Positions 1 through 11,024 of a stretch of 64,000 bases of DNA are shown one piece after another. Made by a program: the position numbers and the translations under genes. Under the pieces are notes generated by a model that saw only the letters and a program-made list of their open reading frames with translations, was not told the DNA's origin and searched no databases. The stretch's first letter is position 1. Each line of letters begins with the position of its first letter. Source of the stretch: Adiantum capillus-veneris (taxonomy: Eukaryota; Streptophyta; Polypodiopsida; Polypodiales; Pteridaceae); the NCBI GenBank assembly GCA_014529385.2, contig CM043944.1:67517895-67581894 (forward strand), read 5' to 3'.

Positions 1-1008
1 CATTGGTGTAGGTCTTGCAATAGGTATCAAGCATTTTGGAAGAGAGTGTTGAAGCCAGAGCTACGAAAAACCATTATGGCATTTAATGTGTTTGAAAAGT
101 GGGGGATTGATGCAATTGGCCCGTTACCTATCACAAGCAGGGGCAAAAGCTATATTTTGATTGTAGTGGACTATCTCTCTAGATGGGCAAAGGCTATAGC
201 AGTAAAACAAATCACTGCAATGGATGTGGCAAAATTTGTGTACGATAAAATATGTTGCAAGTCTATGGTGCCACTAGAGATACTTTTGGATAAGGGGCCA
301 GGATTTAGAGCTAAACTCCTAGACTTTTTATGCACAAAGATGAAGATTAGGCACCAACATACCACTCCTTATTACCCGCAGTGTAATCGATTAAATCAAA
401 GACTCAATGGTGAGTTGGTACAAATTCTCTCAAAAGTGACAGAGCACCAAGAAAAGAATTGGGATTTGGAATAGCCTAGTGCATTATGGGCTTAACGTAC
501 TTCAGTGAAGACAGGTACAGGGTTTACTCCATTTCGTTTGGTATATGGAAAGGAAGCACCTAGTGATGCATTCAAAGATAGGCTCTTACAATTACAAGAG
601 GTTCAACTAGATAGGATGAGTGCATTGGAACATTATGGGAAGATGCTGGATAAGGCTTTGGCAAAGATAAATGAAAAAATCAAAAGTAAGGGTATCAAGA
701 AGCATGACTTGGTTTTACGCTACAACAGTAAGCTGGACAACACCTTCCAAAAGAAGTTTCAAGTTAATAGGGAAGGCCTTTTCAAGGTAGTGGAGTGTTT
801 TCCAAATGGTGCATATCAGCTGGATAACTTGGATGGGATTCTACATAAGTCAAGGGTAAATGGATTTCTTCTTAAATTGTATCATGCTAGATTAATGATG
901 ATGGAGCAGGGTGAGTTGACTCTCGAACAAGTAATGTTGGTGAGGGATAAGGAGACTTGTGACGCTGCCCGTCTCATATCTGTTTTTTCAGCTGCTGATC
1001 ATGAATGA
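1..1008 (+). pseudogene. Ty3/gypsy integrase remnant (3' part of a polyprotein)
   Basis: This would insert element cDNA into the chromosome. The window opens in the second half of the zinc-binding H2C2 region (H-W-C-R-S-C). The integrase core follows, with the first Asp in GIDAIG and the second in LLDKG. The third acidic residue, expected in the motif after YPQCN, is Gln (LNQRLNG), so the catalytic triad is broken. The frame is stopped by TAG at 472-474 and TAA at 493-495 inside the conserved ALWAY/RTS segment. The same frame then continues to 1008 through the C-terminal domain, ending in a motif typical of gypsy elements without a chromodomain (SRVNGF, KLYHARL). A purine-rich tract at about 1013-1028 follows the stop and is a likely polypurine tract. 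The relative at 8165-10260 shares this layout. The 5' part lies outside the window. Certain as gypsy integrase and certainly non-functional. Confidence 0.92.
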
Positions 1009-1024
1009 TCTAGCAGGCTAGGGG

Positions 1025-2130
1025 ATGGGCAAACTTTGTGAGGAGTTTTTTGGTGTAAGTGAATGCACATATGTACATACACGTGCATGGTGCATCGAAT
1101 AAAGGATTGCCCATTTTCCAGAGCTAGGTGGCTATGTGGGGCCCACATGTGTACAGGTAGGACAACATATACATAGTGCATGGATTTTCACTATCACTAG
1201 TACCAGTGTGTTTTTCTATAATAATGAGTAGTTGGTAGTGCATGAAACTTCTCAAGGAAGCTATCCGCGGGCCGACGACATGAGGTAAGCAGGAGCGTTA
1301 GATGGCATCTAGTGGCGTCAGGAGGTCGAATGGGGTCAATATTTGCACACGGATAAGTACGGACACAACGTGGGTGTTTTCTTGTGATAATGATGCAAAA
1401 AGTTCATCATGAGAATTTTATTTGGGGTCCACTTCACATGATTGTGGGATGCATTATTGGAAAGAGTTGAGTGCCACGTGTGCAGATGGATGCAGCAGGG
1501 TGACAACTATGCACTGCGAGGCCACTTTTTGGCTTGTTTGGGGGTCCGTTTGAGGCGAACTAAAAGGCCAAAGGTTCCCAAGTAATAAAGCTAAGTGTGG
1601 GAACTGAAAAACTTGAGAGAGGATCAGAAAAAATGTGGAGAGAAGAGGAGGAACAACCGCAACTGAGTTTTTGCTATTTTTGGAGCCTGTTTTGGCCATA
1701 AACTGATCATCATAGGTCAGATTTGAGCACTTTGACATTGTAGACTGAGGTTTTGAGCTGTTCTGCACGCAATGGCACCGTCCATTTTTTCAAATCCTCA
1801 CTGTTTTTTTCTACTTTGGTTGTGTAAGTTTCTCTTATGAGCGAAGCTTCTGCTCCAATTTGTGATTGTATCTGGCATATTTTATCGATATTGCTTGCGC
1901 TATTTGCCCCATTGGTGTTGTCCCAAGATCAATTGTATCTAAACATAAAAAATTCTCCTCTTTTGAGCTGAGTTTTGTGTGTGTGTGTGTGTGTGTGTGT
2001 CTCTGTGTGGAGTGGGCAAATGGATAGTCTCTCTCCTGTCACTCCATAGGTGGGTTCGTGTCTCAGCCAGGTGGGTTGTGTAAGCTGAGTGGTGCCCCAT
2101 AGTGTGTGTGTGTGTGTGTCATCCCAAGAG
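1025..2130 (+). other. Possible 3' LTR and flank of the first gypsy element
   Basis: A TG dinucleotide follows the purine tract near 1025, where a 3' LTR should start. No second copy lies in the window, so the right end cannot be placed. The stretch has GT microsatellites at 1976-2000 and 2102-2119 and an AATAAAG at about 1585. No convincing coding signal was seen. The 83-codon frame at 2160-2411 beyond it has no recognisable motif and I do not call it a gene. Confidence 0.35.
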
Positions 2131-2456
2131 TGTGTGTTGGATCATTATAGAGGCGTTGTGTGTGTTTCCATCCCGCTCACATCGCTGAAGATTCTCTTAC
2201 CTTAAACACTCACAAATGTATACTGGTGGACGGAGAGGTAGCATTGTATGCCTTTACAGGAAGACCCCCAGGCTCGGTCCTCTCCCACTGCGCCTTGAGC
2301 CTAGGTCAAGTGTTGACAAACCCCGAGGAGATTGTAAAATCCCTTGGTGTCAAGTTAGCCATTCGCCCAATACCCAAAGATGTAATTCGTAGAAAAACCA
2401 ATCGACCATAATCTAATACTCAAATGAATAAAGAATAAATGTTTTTGTCAATGATT

Positions 2457-2845
2457 TCAATTTTTGCTTGCCGAGGCATACACGTGCACAGAACCTCAAA
2501 CATGAAGCCACTTGCGGCTAGGGGGAGCGTCTTAGAGATAATTTTGCGAAACGGATTGATGGGGGGGTTGTTCGGGGTCAAGAAGATATTGTGACACATC
2601 GGCGGCACCGGGCGGGATAGGACAGTGCAAAAAAAGCCCCTGTGCATCATGGTGCACAGGGGATTTTTTTGCACCATCGGACCCCGCACAGTGCCGCCAA
2701 TGCGTCACATGCCCTTCTTGACCCCGTTACCCCCCCCCCCCACCCTATTTCAAAAAATTATCTCCGAGACGCTCCCCCCGGCCGCTCGGTGGCTGCATGT
2801 TCAAGGTTCTGTGCACATGTGTGCCTCAGCGGGCGAAAATGGAGC
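2457..2845. repeat. Long foldback (inverted repeat, MITE-like)
   Basis: Two arms of about 190 bases are imperfect reverse complements meeting near 2649, where TGTGCATCATGGTGCACA forms the loop-proximal palindrome. Landmarks pair across the axis: GTGCACAGAACCT near 2483 with AGGTTCTGTGCAC near 2804, GGGGGAGCGTCT near 2521 with AGACGCTCCCCC near 2766, and GGGGTCAAGAAG near 2575 with CTTCTTGACCCC near 2714. A transcript from either strand would fold into a long imperfect hairpin. There is no transposase, so it is a foldback or MITE-type non-autonomous element, or a decayed inverted duplication. Terminal duplications could not be fixed. Confidence 0.85.
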
Positions 2846-3040
2846 CATGGTAGTGAACTTAAATTTAGCATATCCACAATTCAAATACTTATAGAAAACA
2901 AATAATTAAAATTGAACAATTGCTTGGAATGGTAACAATTCGCGAATTGATATGATAGAGAAAGATTACAAATCTCATGAAGAGAGAGTACATGGAATAA
3001 ACTACATCTTATGAAGGCATCCTTCATTTCTTAAATTTAG

Positions 3041-3953
3041 TGCTAAGGCTTAATCGATATATTTTAAAGTTACACGCTTTGCATGCGCCATATATGAGAT
3101 GCCATCTTGAAAAAGTTGCACCAAAATGTCTTCGTCGGCATCCTGTAAGGCCAATAAAGCTGCGCGTTGTATTGTTGTCACGGAATCCCTATATTCATCT
3201 ATCATCTCTCTCACCACCCGAGAGAAGGCTGCTTTGGGTATGATCGGCTCAGTGCTCTTTTGGTAATTCTTGATCTCACGCAAAGCCACTGTGCAGGCCT
3301 GGCCTCCATCTCCGCTTTTTCTGTGTTGTTGGTTTCCTAGCCCATTGAGAAGGATCATCTTTGTAATTTCTCCTCCTCTCCTCTTGGGTTTGTTGCTCTT
3401 CTGGTGTTACCTTGGCCCTTTTTCCTTTTGCACATTCCTTGGCTCTGTCAGGGATTTTTGAAGGCTTTGAGCTCCCTGCCTTTGCTTGTTGGGTGGCTTG
3501 AGCTCTATCTTGTGCCGCTCTCTTCTCTGCGTCTGCTTGTGCTTGTAAGTTGGACAAATGAACTCTCTCGGCCTCAGCTCTCTGCCTTTCCTCTTGCTCT
3601 CTCTGTCTTCTTTGTTCTTCTTGTACTCTAAGGGCTTCCTTCTTAGTTTCTTTTTTCTTTTCCCTCTCCCTTTGTCTTTTTCTCCTCTTGGCCTCTTTTG
3701 ATTTAGATATCGGGTCGCCTGGTATTATCTTGATTACTCTTTCTTTGATTCGCGGTGGAAACTTTTGCGGCGTAGTATGTGGGGTGGCATGAGCACTTGT
3801 AGTTGTGGCAGGAGGCGATGGCGGTGGATTTTCAAGCGGACCTCGATATTCCTCTTCTGTTTCTCTAGTTTCTTGCGTTGCTCTACGAAGATGTGAAATT
3901 GGTGGGGGATCTACAAGAGGTGTGAGAGTGGCATGGGTTAAACGCCCTGACCT
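3041..3953 (-). pseudogene. Histone H3/CENH3-like domain with long charged N-terminal region (frameshifted)
   Basis: Read on the minus strand, the frame is open from 3953 to 3297. It encodes about 219 residues: a Pro-rich start, then a highly charged Lys/Arg/Glu/Gln stretch likely to be a coiled coil, then a basic linker ending KKRRWRPG. Four extra bases at 3293-3296 shift the frame, and the H3 fold resumes at 3292 with TVALREIKNYQKST. Recognisable H3 features follow: IIPKAAFSRVVRE (alpha N/alpha 1), AALLALQDADED and LVQLF (alpha 2), and HAKRVTL (loop 2). Two points favour the centromeric variant: loop 1 is one residue longer than in canonical H3, and the motif is VTL rather than VTI. TAA at about 3047 cuts the last helix. 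No ATG opens the frame; a different frame upstream (4080-3943) is also Pro/Gln-rich, suggesting another shift or an exon border. The H3 assignment is strong. CENH3 and function are inferences. It lies on the same strand, 0.6 kb beyond the unknown gene at 4590-7282. Confidence 0.72.
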
Positions 3954-4589
3954 TCAAATATGTGTTGCATGTTGCTTTGATCATTTGGATTTGATGGTTG
4001 GGGAGGCTCTTGGGTGTTTGGAGCAGGCTAGTTCACTGGGTTATCCACTTGTGGTTGGGGATGTGGATTTGAAGCATGGATTTTGCATGGGGTTCTGATT
4101 GCGAATTTTTTGCAGTGTGAGTGGTTGTGGTGGTATTGTTGCATGTAGTGTCATCCTGCTTGTGTGCATCGTCCATGTGGTGCAAGATATGAGTGCGTGT
4201 GTGTTTGTGCTCGAGTGGATCTTCTAGAATATGCAAACAACAAATGAGACTTCAAGTTGTGAGTTTTGACTTATAAAGTACTAATTTTTATTAAAAAACA
4301 TAAAAAATCAATAATACCATTAAAAATCCAAAATAACTCCAAAATTATCAAAATTTGTTACATGAAACCACTGATTGGGGCCTCAACAAATTACGTGCAA
4401 TTACAATGTATGCTCAATATTGGAGTGATTAGTGTCAAAAATTTATTGATTTTCCACCCAACATCTGTCATTTTGTCGTCTTGTCGCCAACCATTGTCGA
4501 AATTGATCTTTTGCACTAGAAGCATGATATGATTGCGATTGCCTCACTCTAACCACTTTCTCTATTCTACATTTCAAGCTTCTTTTCAC

Positions 4590-7282
4590 TCAAGTCTGCT
4601 TCCTTTCTCTTCCCGCTAAAACTCTGTAGAACCAATTGAATATTTCATGCAAGGCATTGCTCTTTTTCCTCCCACCTCCATGCCTTGTATTTTTAAAATA
4701 CAGTGCTTTTGCTTGATAGTGTGAGTGCTCCATTCTCCAGATGCCCAATGAGACGAACGTGTTGAGAAAAAATGAGTTTTGAGCAAAAAGAATATGCTGC
4801 AAAAATATAAACCTTTAGTTCAAACAACAATTTTTTTCTTATTCCAAAGACAAAGTATTGAACCCACCATATAATGTGTTATGTGTGTCTCCCTCCAAGC
4901 ATCTACCATTTGCAATGTGAAACTATTGATTACAAACATTAAAGTGGATATCTCAGCAGAAGCTAGATTTTCCTTTTCAAGAAAACAAGAAATATCATCT
5001 ACAGACTGCCACACACGAGCACGCTTAATGCCTAGGACTGCTTTGTTACCTCTGTAGGTGGTAATGTCACACACCTTTTTCCACAATTAAAACTCATGGG
5101 GACTTTGGGAGCTCGAATAGTTTGAAATCATATGCCTAGCTTTACTACCACCCATATATATTTTATTAGGAAGATCCTGTGTACTTCCAGATGCCTTCCT
5201 ATCCTTTGATAGCTCTACTGCACCGCCATGTAGGCCAATGCTTGCTAGAATAGATTCAAGTTCTTTGATACACTCTTTTCTTCTTTCTGCGGGCTCCATA
5301 TTCCAAGCATAATTAATATGGAGCATCAGCAACTTGTCAAGAATTCGTAGAAGGGCATGAAGAGTGCACACATGCACTTTTATCAGAGGAATCGGTATAA
5401 TAGGATCCCAATTTGGATCATCCATGTCTCGATTAGGGGGTACACTCTGGTTACAACTGAGGATACCTTGAAACCATTGTTGGAGTGCTTTACCCATTGT
5501 TTGTGTTTTTTTGTAGTCACACCTTTCACAGAATTAACTGCGTCTTTGCCACCCTTACCCTTACCCTTACCCTTACCTTTCGCAGAATTGAATGTAGCTT
5601 TGCCACCCTTACCATTACCCTTGCCCTCAGTTCCTAATGAGACTTTACTGTGGCAGCAATAAATGCATAGAAAGAGGGTCATTGCACCTTGCTTGCATCC
5701 TTACATACACTTGAGAGTTTTCAAGTCTCCTTCCAAATGCCACTCCACTTGGAACATACGCGGACCTGAAACTTACAATTGTTGTCCTTCTTGTTGTTGC
5801 CAAATGACATCAGCGATTGGGCTGTGATTAAAATACCATTTGAGAGACTCATGTTCCTCATGTGGGAGATGAAAAGCTGCCAACCACCAAATATTCTTCT
5901 CGGATTGAACAGGTAAACAGGTGTTTCCCTTCTCAATGGCATTTAGCTCCACATCAACTCCACCAAGGCTTTGTTCATAACCGTGACGCTTACCCTTTCC
6001 AGCCATTGACCTTTGACAATCTGGCACTCATCAAGCTTCATCACAAATATAACTTTTCCATCACACTCTTCCTGTGTCAACCCATAAAATTTGATCATTG
6101 ACTCCTGGAGCTTCAACAAGTCAACATAGACATTATTGAACTCGTTTAACAAAAAGATTTGTTCTCTCCTAGTTGCAGGACATCCTCCACATATTGAAAT
6201 CCACCCAAGTAGCTTTCAACATCATTATTGGTGCACATTTTTGCGATGCTAACACTGTAAGGCGTTGGCAGAAACCTAAATAAACTTTTGTCTTTGTGAC
6301 CTAGTGTAGAAAGTCTATACAAAGCTTCCTAGGCCTTGAAACTTATTCATGCGCTGTCACACGCCTCTATCATCTCCTAAGGTGAAACAATGTTCTTCAG
6401 CTCACTGAAATACTTATGGCACAAAACTTTAGTAATGCCAGCAATGGATGGATCATCCAATAGCTCCACCAAATCCTTTGGTTTGATGAATTCTGCAGTA
6501 GAGTATGTCCGATTGTTTCAGCATTGGACTCGATTCCCATCATCCTTCGAGCCAAGTTCCTACATATTGAAATAATATTATAGCAACCTACAAAAAATGT
6601 ATGAAATTAGAAGCTTGCATTTGTATTTCCTACCGAGTTTTACAGATACCTCTTTTGAGCTCCACCACTTGAAGATAGCATAGACATTGCATGTCTCTTG
6701 CGCTTGCGAATGTGATAGCCCAATGGAATGTGTGTAAAATGATCGATTTGCCATCGCATATTATGTGCAGTGTGTTGTAGCTGAACATAATTGTCTAGAC
6801 GATGCTCTTGGTCCATTTTTTGATGCTCTGCCTTTGTAAGAAGCTTTGACATCTCGTCAATAAGTTGCTTTGTCTTCTCATTGGCTTCCTCTCTGACTTG
6901 CTGAATGTCTTTCACGTACTTCTCTTGCAATGATAATTAGGTAGCACAAGGATGTTTTCTTGCTTCCCTTCCATTGAAGAAAGCTAAATGTAATCTCCAG
7001 CAGTGTAGCCAAACAGTCCGTCTCTCCCATCTCCAATAAATCACAGTAGCTTAGTGACATTACAAAAAGGCGGGGATGAATTGGTCATTGGATCACCAGG
7101 GTAAATATGGCCATCAACCCATAAGACGATTGCCTTGCATCCATGGTTTTGTAGCTGGTCTCCAGATTGGGATTAGATGTGCCAAGGCGCACAGTTGCAT
7201 ACTCCTGCTCTAAATCAGTTTTTAATCGATATTGTTTTGATTTTTTAGAAATGTCTTGCAGTGGTAGGGGATTGAAAAACAT
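4590..7282 (-). pseudogene. Large unrecognised protein, decayed; possible DDE-transposase-like architecture
   Basis: I do not recognise this family. On the minus strand, segments in shifting frames form one long coding region. 7282-6960 is an N-terminal part. 6930-6640 is a Glu/Lys/Gln-rich probable coiled coil, followed by a possible intron (GT near 6650 to AG near 6563). 6560-6160 contains KPKDLVELLDDPSIAGITK and has three or four stops. 6152-5943 contains the motif KLDECQIVKG. 6027-5773 contains NIWWLAAFHLPHEEHE. 5760-5640 has Cys pairs ending CIYCCH, perhaps zinc-binding. A Gly-Lys hexamer-coded linker spans 5640-5530. 5497-5087 contains KVHVCTLHALLRI. TAA lies at about 5087, then the same frame runs to 4820. 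4802-4590 contains GIWRMEHSHYQAK and NTRHGGG. An acidic motif, a His-rich LHALLR helix and a late Glu-His motif are the order seen in RNase-H-fold transposases, but that is inference. At least three shifts and several stops make it a pseudogene. Confidence 0.6.
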
Positions 7283-7553
7283 TGTGTTAGTTAATAAAGA
7301 AAATTAGTGAGAATGTGTAATGGTGACTGCTACAAGTAGGTGAAGGTGGCTATGGAGGAAAGAAGTGGAGAGTACTCAGAGTTAAGAGAAAACAATCATG
7401 TTGTGAAGGGAAGAAAGAGGGGGAGTGCAGCTCAATATCCTTTGAATTCAAATTGTTGATCATGATCGTAGAGACAGAAATGCTGCAGGACACAGAGGTA
7501 ATGGAGTGTTGTATTGCACTCAGCTGGAGCTGGAGTGGGAGAAGCATGAGGGG

Positions 7554-7555
<2 letters not shown>

Positions 7556-7610
<55 letters not shown>

Positions 7611-7732
7611 AAAGAAGAGAGAGTGGGAGAGAGGACAAATCTGCAACCTTGGAGGATCTGCACTTTTTCAGAAAGAGACAGCCAAGAATGTTCCTTAATG
7701 ATTGGAAGAGGAAGTGACATGAGAGAAAATGG

Positions 7733-7820
<88 letters not shown>
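7556..7820. repeat. Two (GA)n microsatellites
   Basis: Pure or nearly pure GA tracts at about 7556-7607 and 7738-7820 are separated by about 130 bases of mixed sequence. Both are polypurine on the plus strand. Open frames reported through them on either strand are Arg-Glu or Ser-Leu artefacts of the repeat. They lie just upstream of the minus-strand unknown gene, where GA/CT tracts are common in plant promoters; a regulatory role is speculation. Confidence 0.95.
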
Positions 7821-7825
<5 letters not shown>

Positions 7826-8164
7826 CTCACGTTTTAGAGAGAGAATGCAGTGAGAGAATGTGAAAATTTTTCTTTTCTGGCAGGGGGGCTAAAACGTGCC
7901 TCCTTTAATGAGTTCTAAGTGAGAGAGAGTGTTTTATATGCTAGAGAGAGAAGAGGGGTGGAAAAAGGATTTTTGAAAATTCATTTAACCCCCTCTCTTT
8001 TGGGTTACTAAATAAACTATTTTTAAATTCAAAATATGGAAATGGATTTTAAAAAAATCTCAGCATAGGCCTTTTTGCCCTCTCCTTTAGGCTTGGTCAA
8101 ACTTGGCTTAAGCTTAAGCATTCCAATAAACTGCCAAATAAGGAGGCCCTCCTATACCCCATTG

Positions 8165-10260
8165 ACTCCCTAATGCTTGCAAACGATTTAGACACTACTT
8201 GCTGCAAAAGTCGTTCACCTATCTCACCAGTTATTCATTACTTCCCCGGTTGTTCAATAATTTAAATATGACAAAAACAATGATGAAATTGGTTAGTGAG
8301 CTTCAGGAGTTTCAATTCACTTTTTTGTTGGAGGAAAGTACTCGCGCTACCCTAGCAGATCTTGTCTCTTATAAAGACACTCTTGTTTTGGTTAAAGAAG
8401 AGGTGGTGCGAAAGAAGAAAATCGAGACTCTTGCCATCTCTAATGCTTCACTACTATACTTTGATGGTTCTTATCAAAGAATTCATGGTGCTGCTTCAGG
8501 AGGTATTGTCATTTATGACGCACAAGGGAAGCTTATGAAGAAGCAAGGGTTGAAAGTTGATGCAAAAAGTAACAATGAAGTAGAATGCATGGCTCTTCAA
8601 GTAGGTTTGCATATTTTCTTACAATTGGGAATCAGACGCTTGCAAATCAAAGGAGATGCTTTGTTGGTTGTGAATCAAGTATTGAGAGTATGGAAGAATA
8701 AGAACCCTAAAGTGAAGAATTTATGCTTCAAAGTGAAATCGTTCCTCAAAAAGTTTGAAGCATGGAATCTGTAGCATATTGAGAGGTCTAAAAATGAGGA
8801 ATCTCATGATGTTGCCCAAGAAATGATCACTTGTGTGTTTGTGCTAAATGAAAATGTCCCTTTATATCATGGGAGGGAAATGTTATCAAAGGAACTGGAT
8901 TTTGTATTGACAAGTGTCTTACCTGAAGGTTTACCATCTTCCAAAAAGTATGCGTTCAGAAGAAAAGTCAAGAAGTACAGAATGCTTCTTGATGTGCTTT
9001 ACATGAAAGGAAGTGATTTGGTTTTGCGTCGTGTGCCTTGGAAAGAAGAAATTTACAAAATCCTGGAAGAAAATCATGAGGGATCTTGTGGAGGCCATTT
9101 TTCCATGAAAATCATGTTGCATAAAATTTTTCAAGAAGGCTATGTATGGCCAAACATTTAGCTGGATGTTCATCATTGGTGAAAGTCATATTTGCCTTGC
9201 TAGAGGATGGGAAGGAGAATTTTGAAGCGTGAATTGTGAAATAAAATTCTAGCTTTGGATGTGTTTGAAAAATGGATTCTTGATGCTATTGGATCCTTAC
9301 CTATGACTAGCAAAAGAAATGCTTACATTTTGACATTAGTGGATTTTTTTTCACGATAGGAAGAAGCCAAGGCTATCAAACAAATTACCAGTAAGACGAT
9401 GGGGAAATTTGTTTATTGGCATATATGTTGCAAATTTGGTGTTCCACTAGAGCTACTTTCTGATAGAGGACCAAGATGTAGAGGAGAGCTGTTTGATTTC
9501 TTATGCGAGAAGCTCAATAAACATCATAGATACATTTCTCCTTGTTATCCACAATGCAATGGTCTCAATAAGAGGTTCAATGGAGAATTGGTAAAGATCT
9601 TGACAAAGATGACCCAGACACATGGGAAGACTTGGGATTCGGAGTTTCCTTGTGCGTTATGGGCCTACATAACTGCTATCAAAACGAGTACAAGATTTTC
9701 TCCTTACCACTTGATTTATGGTAAGACAACTTTATTGCCTTGAAGTGGAAATTCTTCACTAAAGTCATTGTAATTGGGAGATGAAGAGCAAACAAGTGCG
9801 TGGAAGAAAAGGTTATTGGATTTACAATGTTTGCAACTTGACAATATTTTAGCTTTGAGCTACTATAAGGAAGTGTCGAAGAAGGCTCAGCTAAAAGCCA
9901 GTGAATGCATAGAGGATAAGAAAATTGAAAAGGGTTATTTGGTGTTGTGATACAATAGTTAGTTGGACAATACCTTCTAGAAGAAGTTTCAAATCAAATG
10001 GGAATGTCCTTTTACTCTTGTGAATAAATTTGATAATGGCACATATCAATTGGCAGACTTGAGCGGTGCATAGCATAGATATCATGTTAATGTTTATAGA
10101 TTGAATATGTATCTGACACGTTTGATGAAAATTGTGACAAATGAGATGTTATCAAATGAAGGGAGACAATGTTGAGATATCTGAGGATGTAGATGAGGTT
10201 TCTCGGGACAAGATGCAGAAGTTGGTTACCCTAGAAACCTCTTCTTGTCATGAATGATCA
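8165..10260 (+). pseudogene. Ty3/gypsy RNase H-integrase remnant (second element)
   Basis: One forward frame runs from the end of the RT/RNase H region to the end of the polyprotein, broken by stops. At 8450-8700 an archaeal-type RNase H domain keeps its acidic motifs (YFDGS, NEVECMAL, IKGDALL). TAG at 8772-8774 interrupts the spacer. At 9080-9210 the integrase zinc region begins HEGSCGGHF, but TAG at 9159 and TGA at the first expected Cys break it. At 9250-9743 the integrase core has Asp in ILDAIG and Asp in LSDRGP, but Lys replaces the catalytic Glu (LNKRFNG). Beyond 9743 the C-terminal domain is still traceable to about 10140 through several stops. The relative at 1-1008 has lost the same Glu to Gln. 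A purine tract at about 10262-10279 marks the element's 3' end. Gag, protease and most of RT are missing. Confidence 0.9.
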
Positions 10261-10261
10261 A

Positions 10262-11024
10262 GTAGGCTAAGGGGGGGGTTGGTAAGCTATGTCATGCATT
10301 GTTTGGATGAGGATAAGGTCATTAGTCCATGCTAAAAATCTTGCTCACTAGCCTCAAGTACATAGTGCTTTGATTTTCAAGAGTGCCCTTTGTAAAAACT
10401 CATGTATAAAAGATTGGTCTTGCTAGTTTATTTGGTGGATTTTAGGCCTGGTTAAAATTATGGTTTTCAATGAGCAGTTTTAGTTGTGCTTGGTAACTTG
10501 TGGGTCAGACTCATACATCATGAGTTACATGCACTCGAAGTGGGCGGTCCCTTACATAGAAAGTGGTTGCGGATGCATATCAGTAAATGCAAGTAGTCCG
10601 ACTTGATGGATTTAATTAGAAATGATGTGGTCAAGAGTTTTTGGAGAAGGACAAAGTAATCAGCTCCAAGTCGTGCTTTACGGCATCGCATTTGGTGCTC
10701 AGAGTCATCTACTATGCTTTCGCCAAGGTTGCTAGCAAAACAAGAAATTTGTATGCATGTGTGGGGAGTTGGGTGGATGGTGCCATGTGGCAATAGAATA
10801 GTCCCACATGGGGTGGAGTGAGTGCAAAGTGGAGAGTATAAGGGGGGGAGTGAGTACCCCATAAGGTTGAATCAAAGGGAAAGTGGAACTCTCACTCCTT
10901 GGCTATGGGGGCTCGTGGGTGTTTGGGGAGAGAGGGGGTGTGTGTTTTGGGTTCCCACAAGCTGCCCAGCACCTAGACACCTTTTTGGACCTTTGGACAC
11001 ACCACCTTGTCCACTCCCGAAGTA
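10262..11024 (+). other. Polypurine tract and probable 3' LTR of the second gypsy element
   Basis: The tract GGCTAAGGGGGGGG at about 10264-10277 is followed by TTGGTAAG, the expected LTR start, and sits where the first element has its own purine tract. The remaining 0.74 kb is non-coding and ends where another LTR begins at 11025. GAGTATAAGGGGG near 10835 could be a TATA-type promoter. No matching 5' LTR is in the window, so the extent is uncertain. Confidence 0.45.

Noticed and set aside
2420-2905. Similar proteins on opposite strands (2420-2689 and 2625-2894)
   Set aside because: By-product of the foldback arms and not a gene pair.
4033-4236. Minus-strand Thr/His-rich frame as N-terminus of the H3-like protein
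   Set aside because: It is in another frame with no demonstrable link; only the Pro/Gln-rich frame at about 4080-3943 is a plausible extension, and even that is unproven.
5540-5625. CCCTTA-type runs resembling telomere repeat
   Set aside because: The unit is ACCCTT with irregular breaks and encodes the Gly-Lys linker of the minus-strand protein; it is not the plant CCCTAAA repeat.
7350-7853. Long frames of Ser-Leu or Arg-Glu on both strands
   Set aside because: Produced by the GA microsatellites; no non-repeat coding signal.
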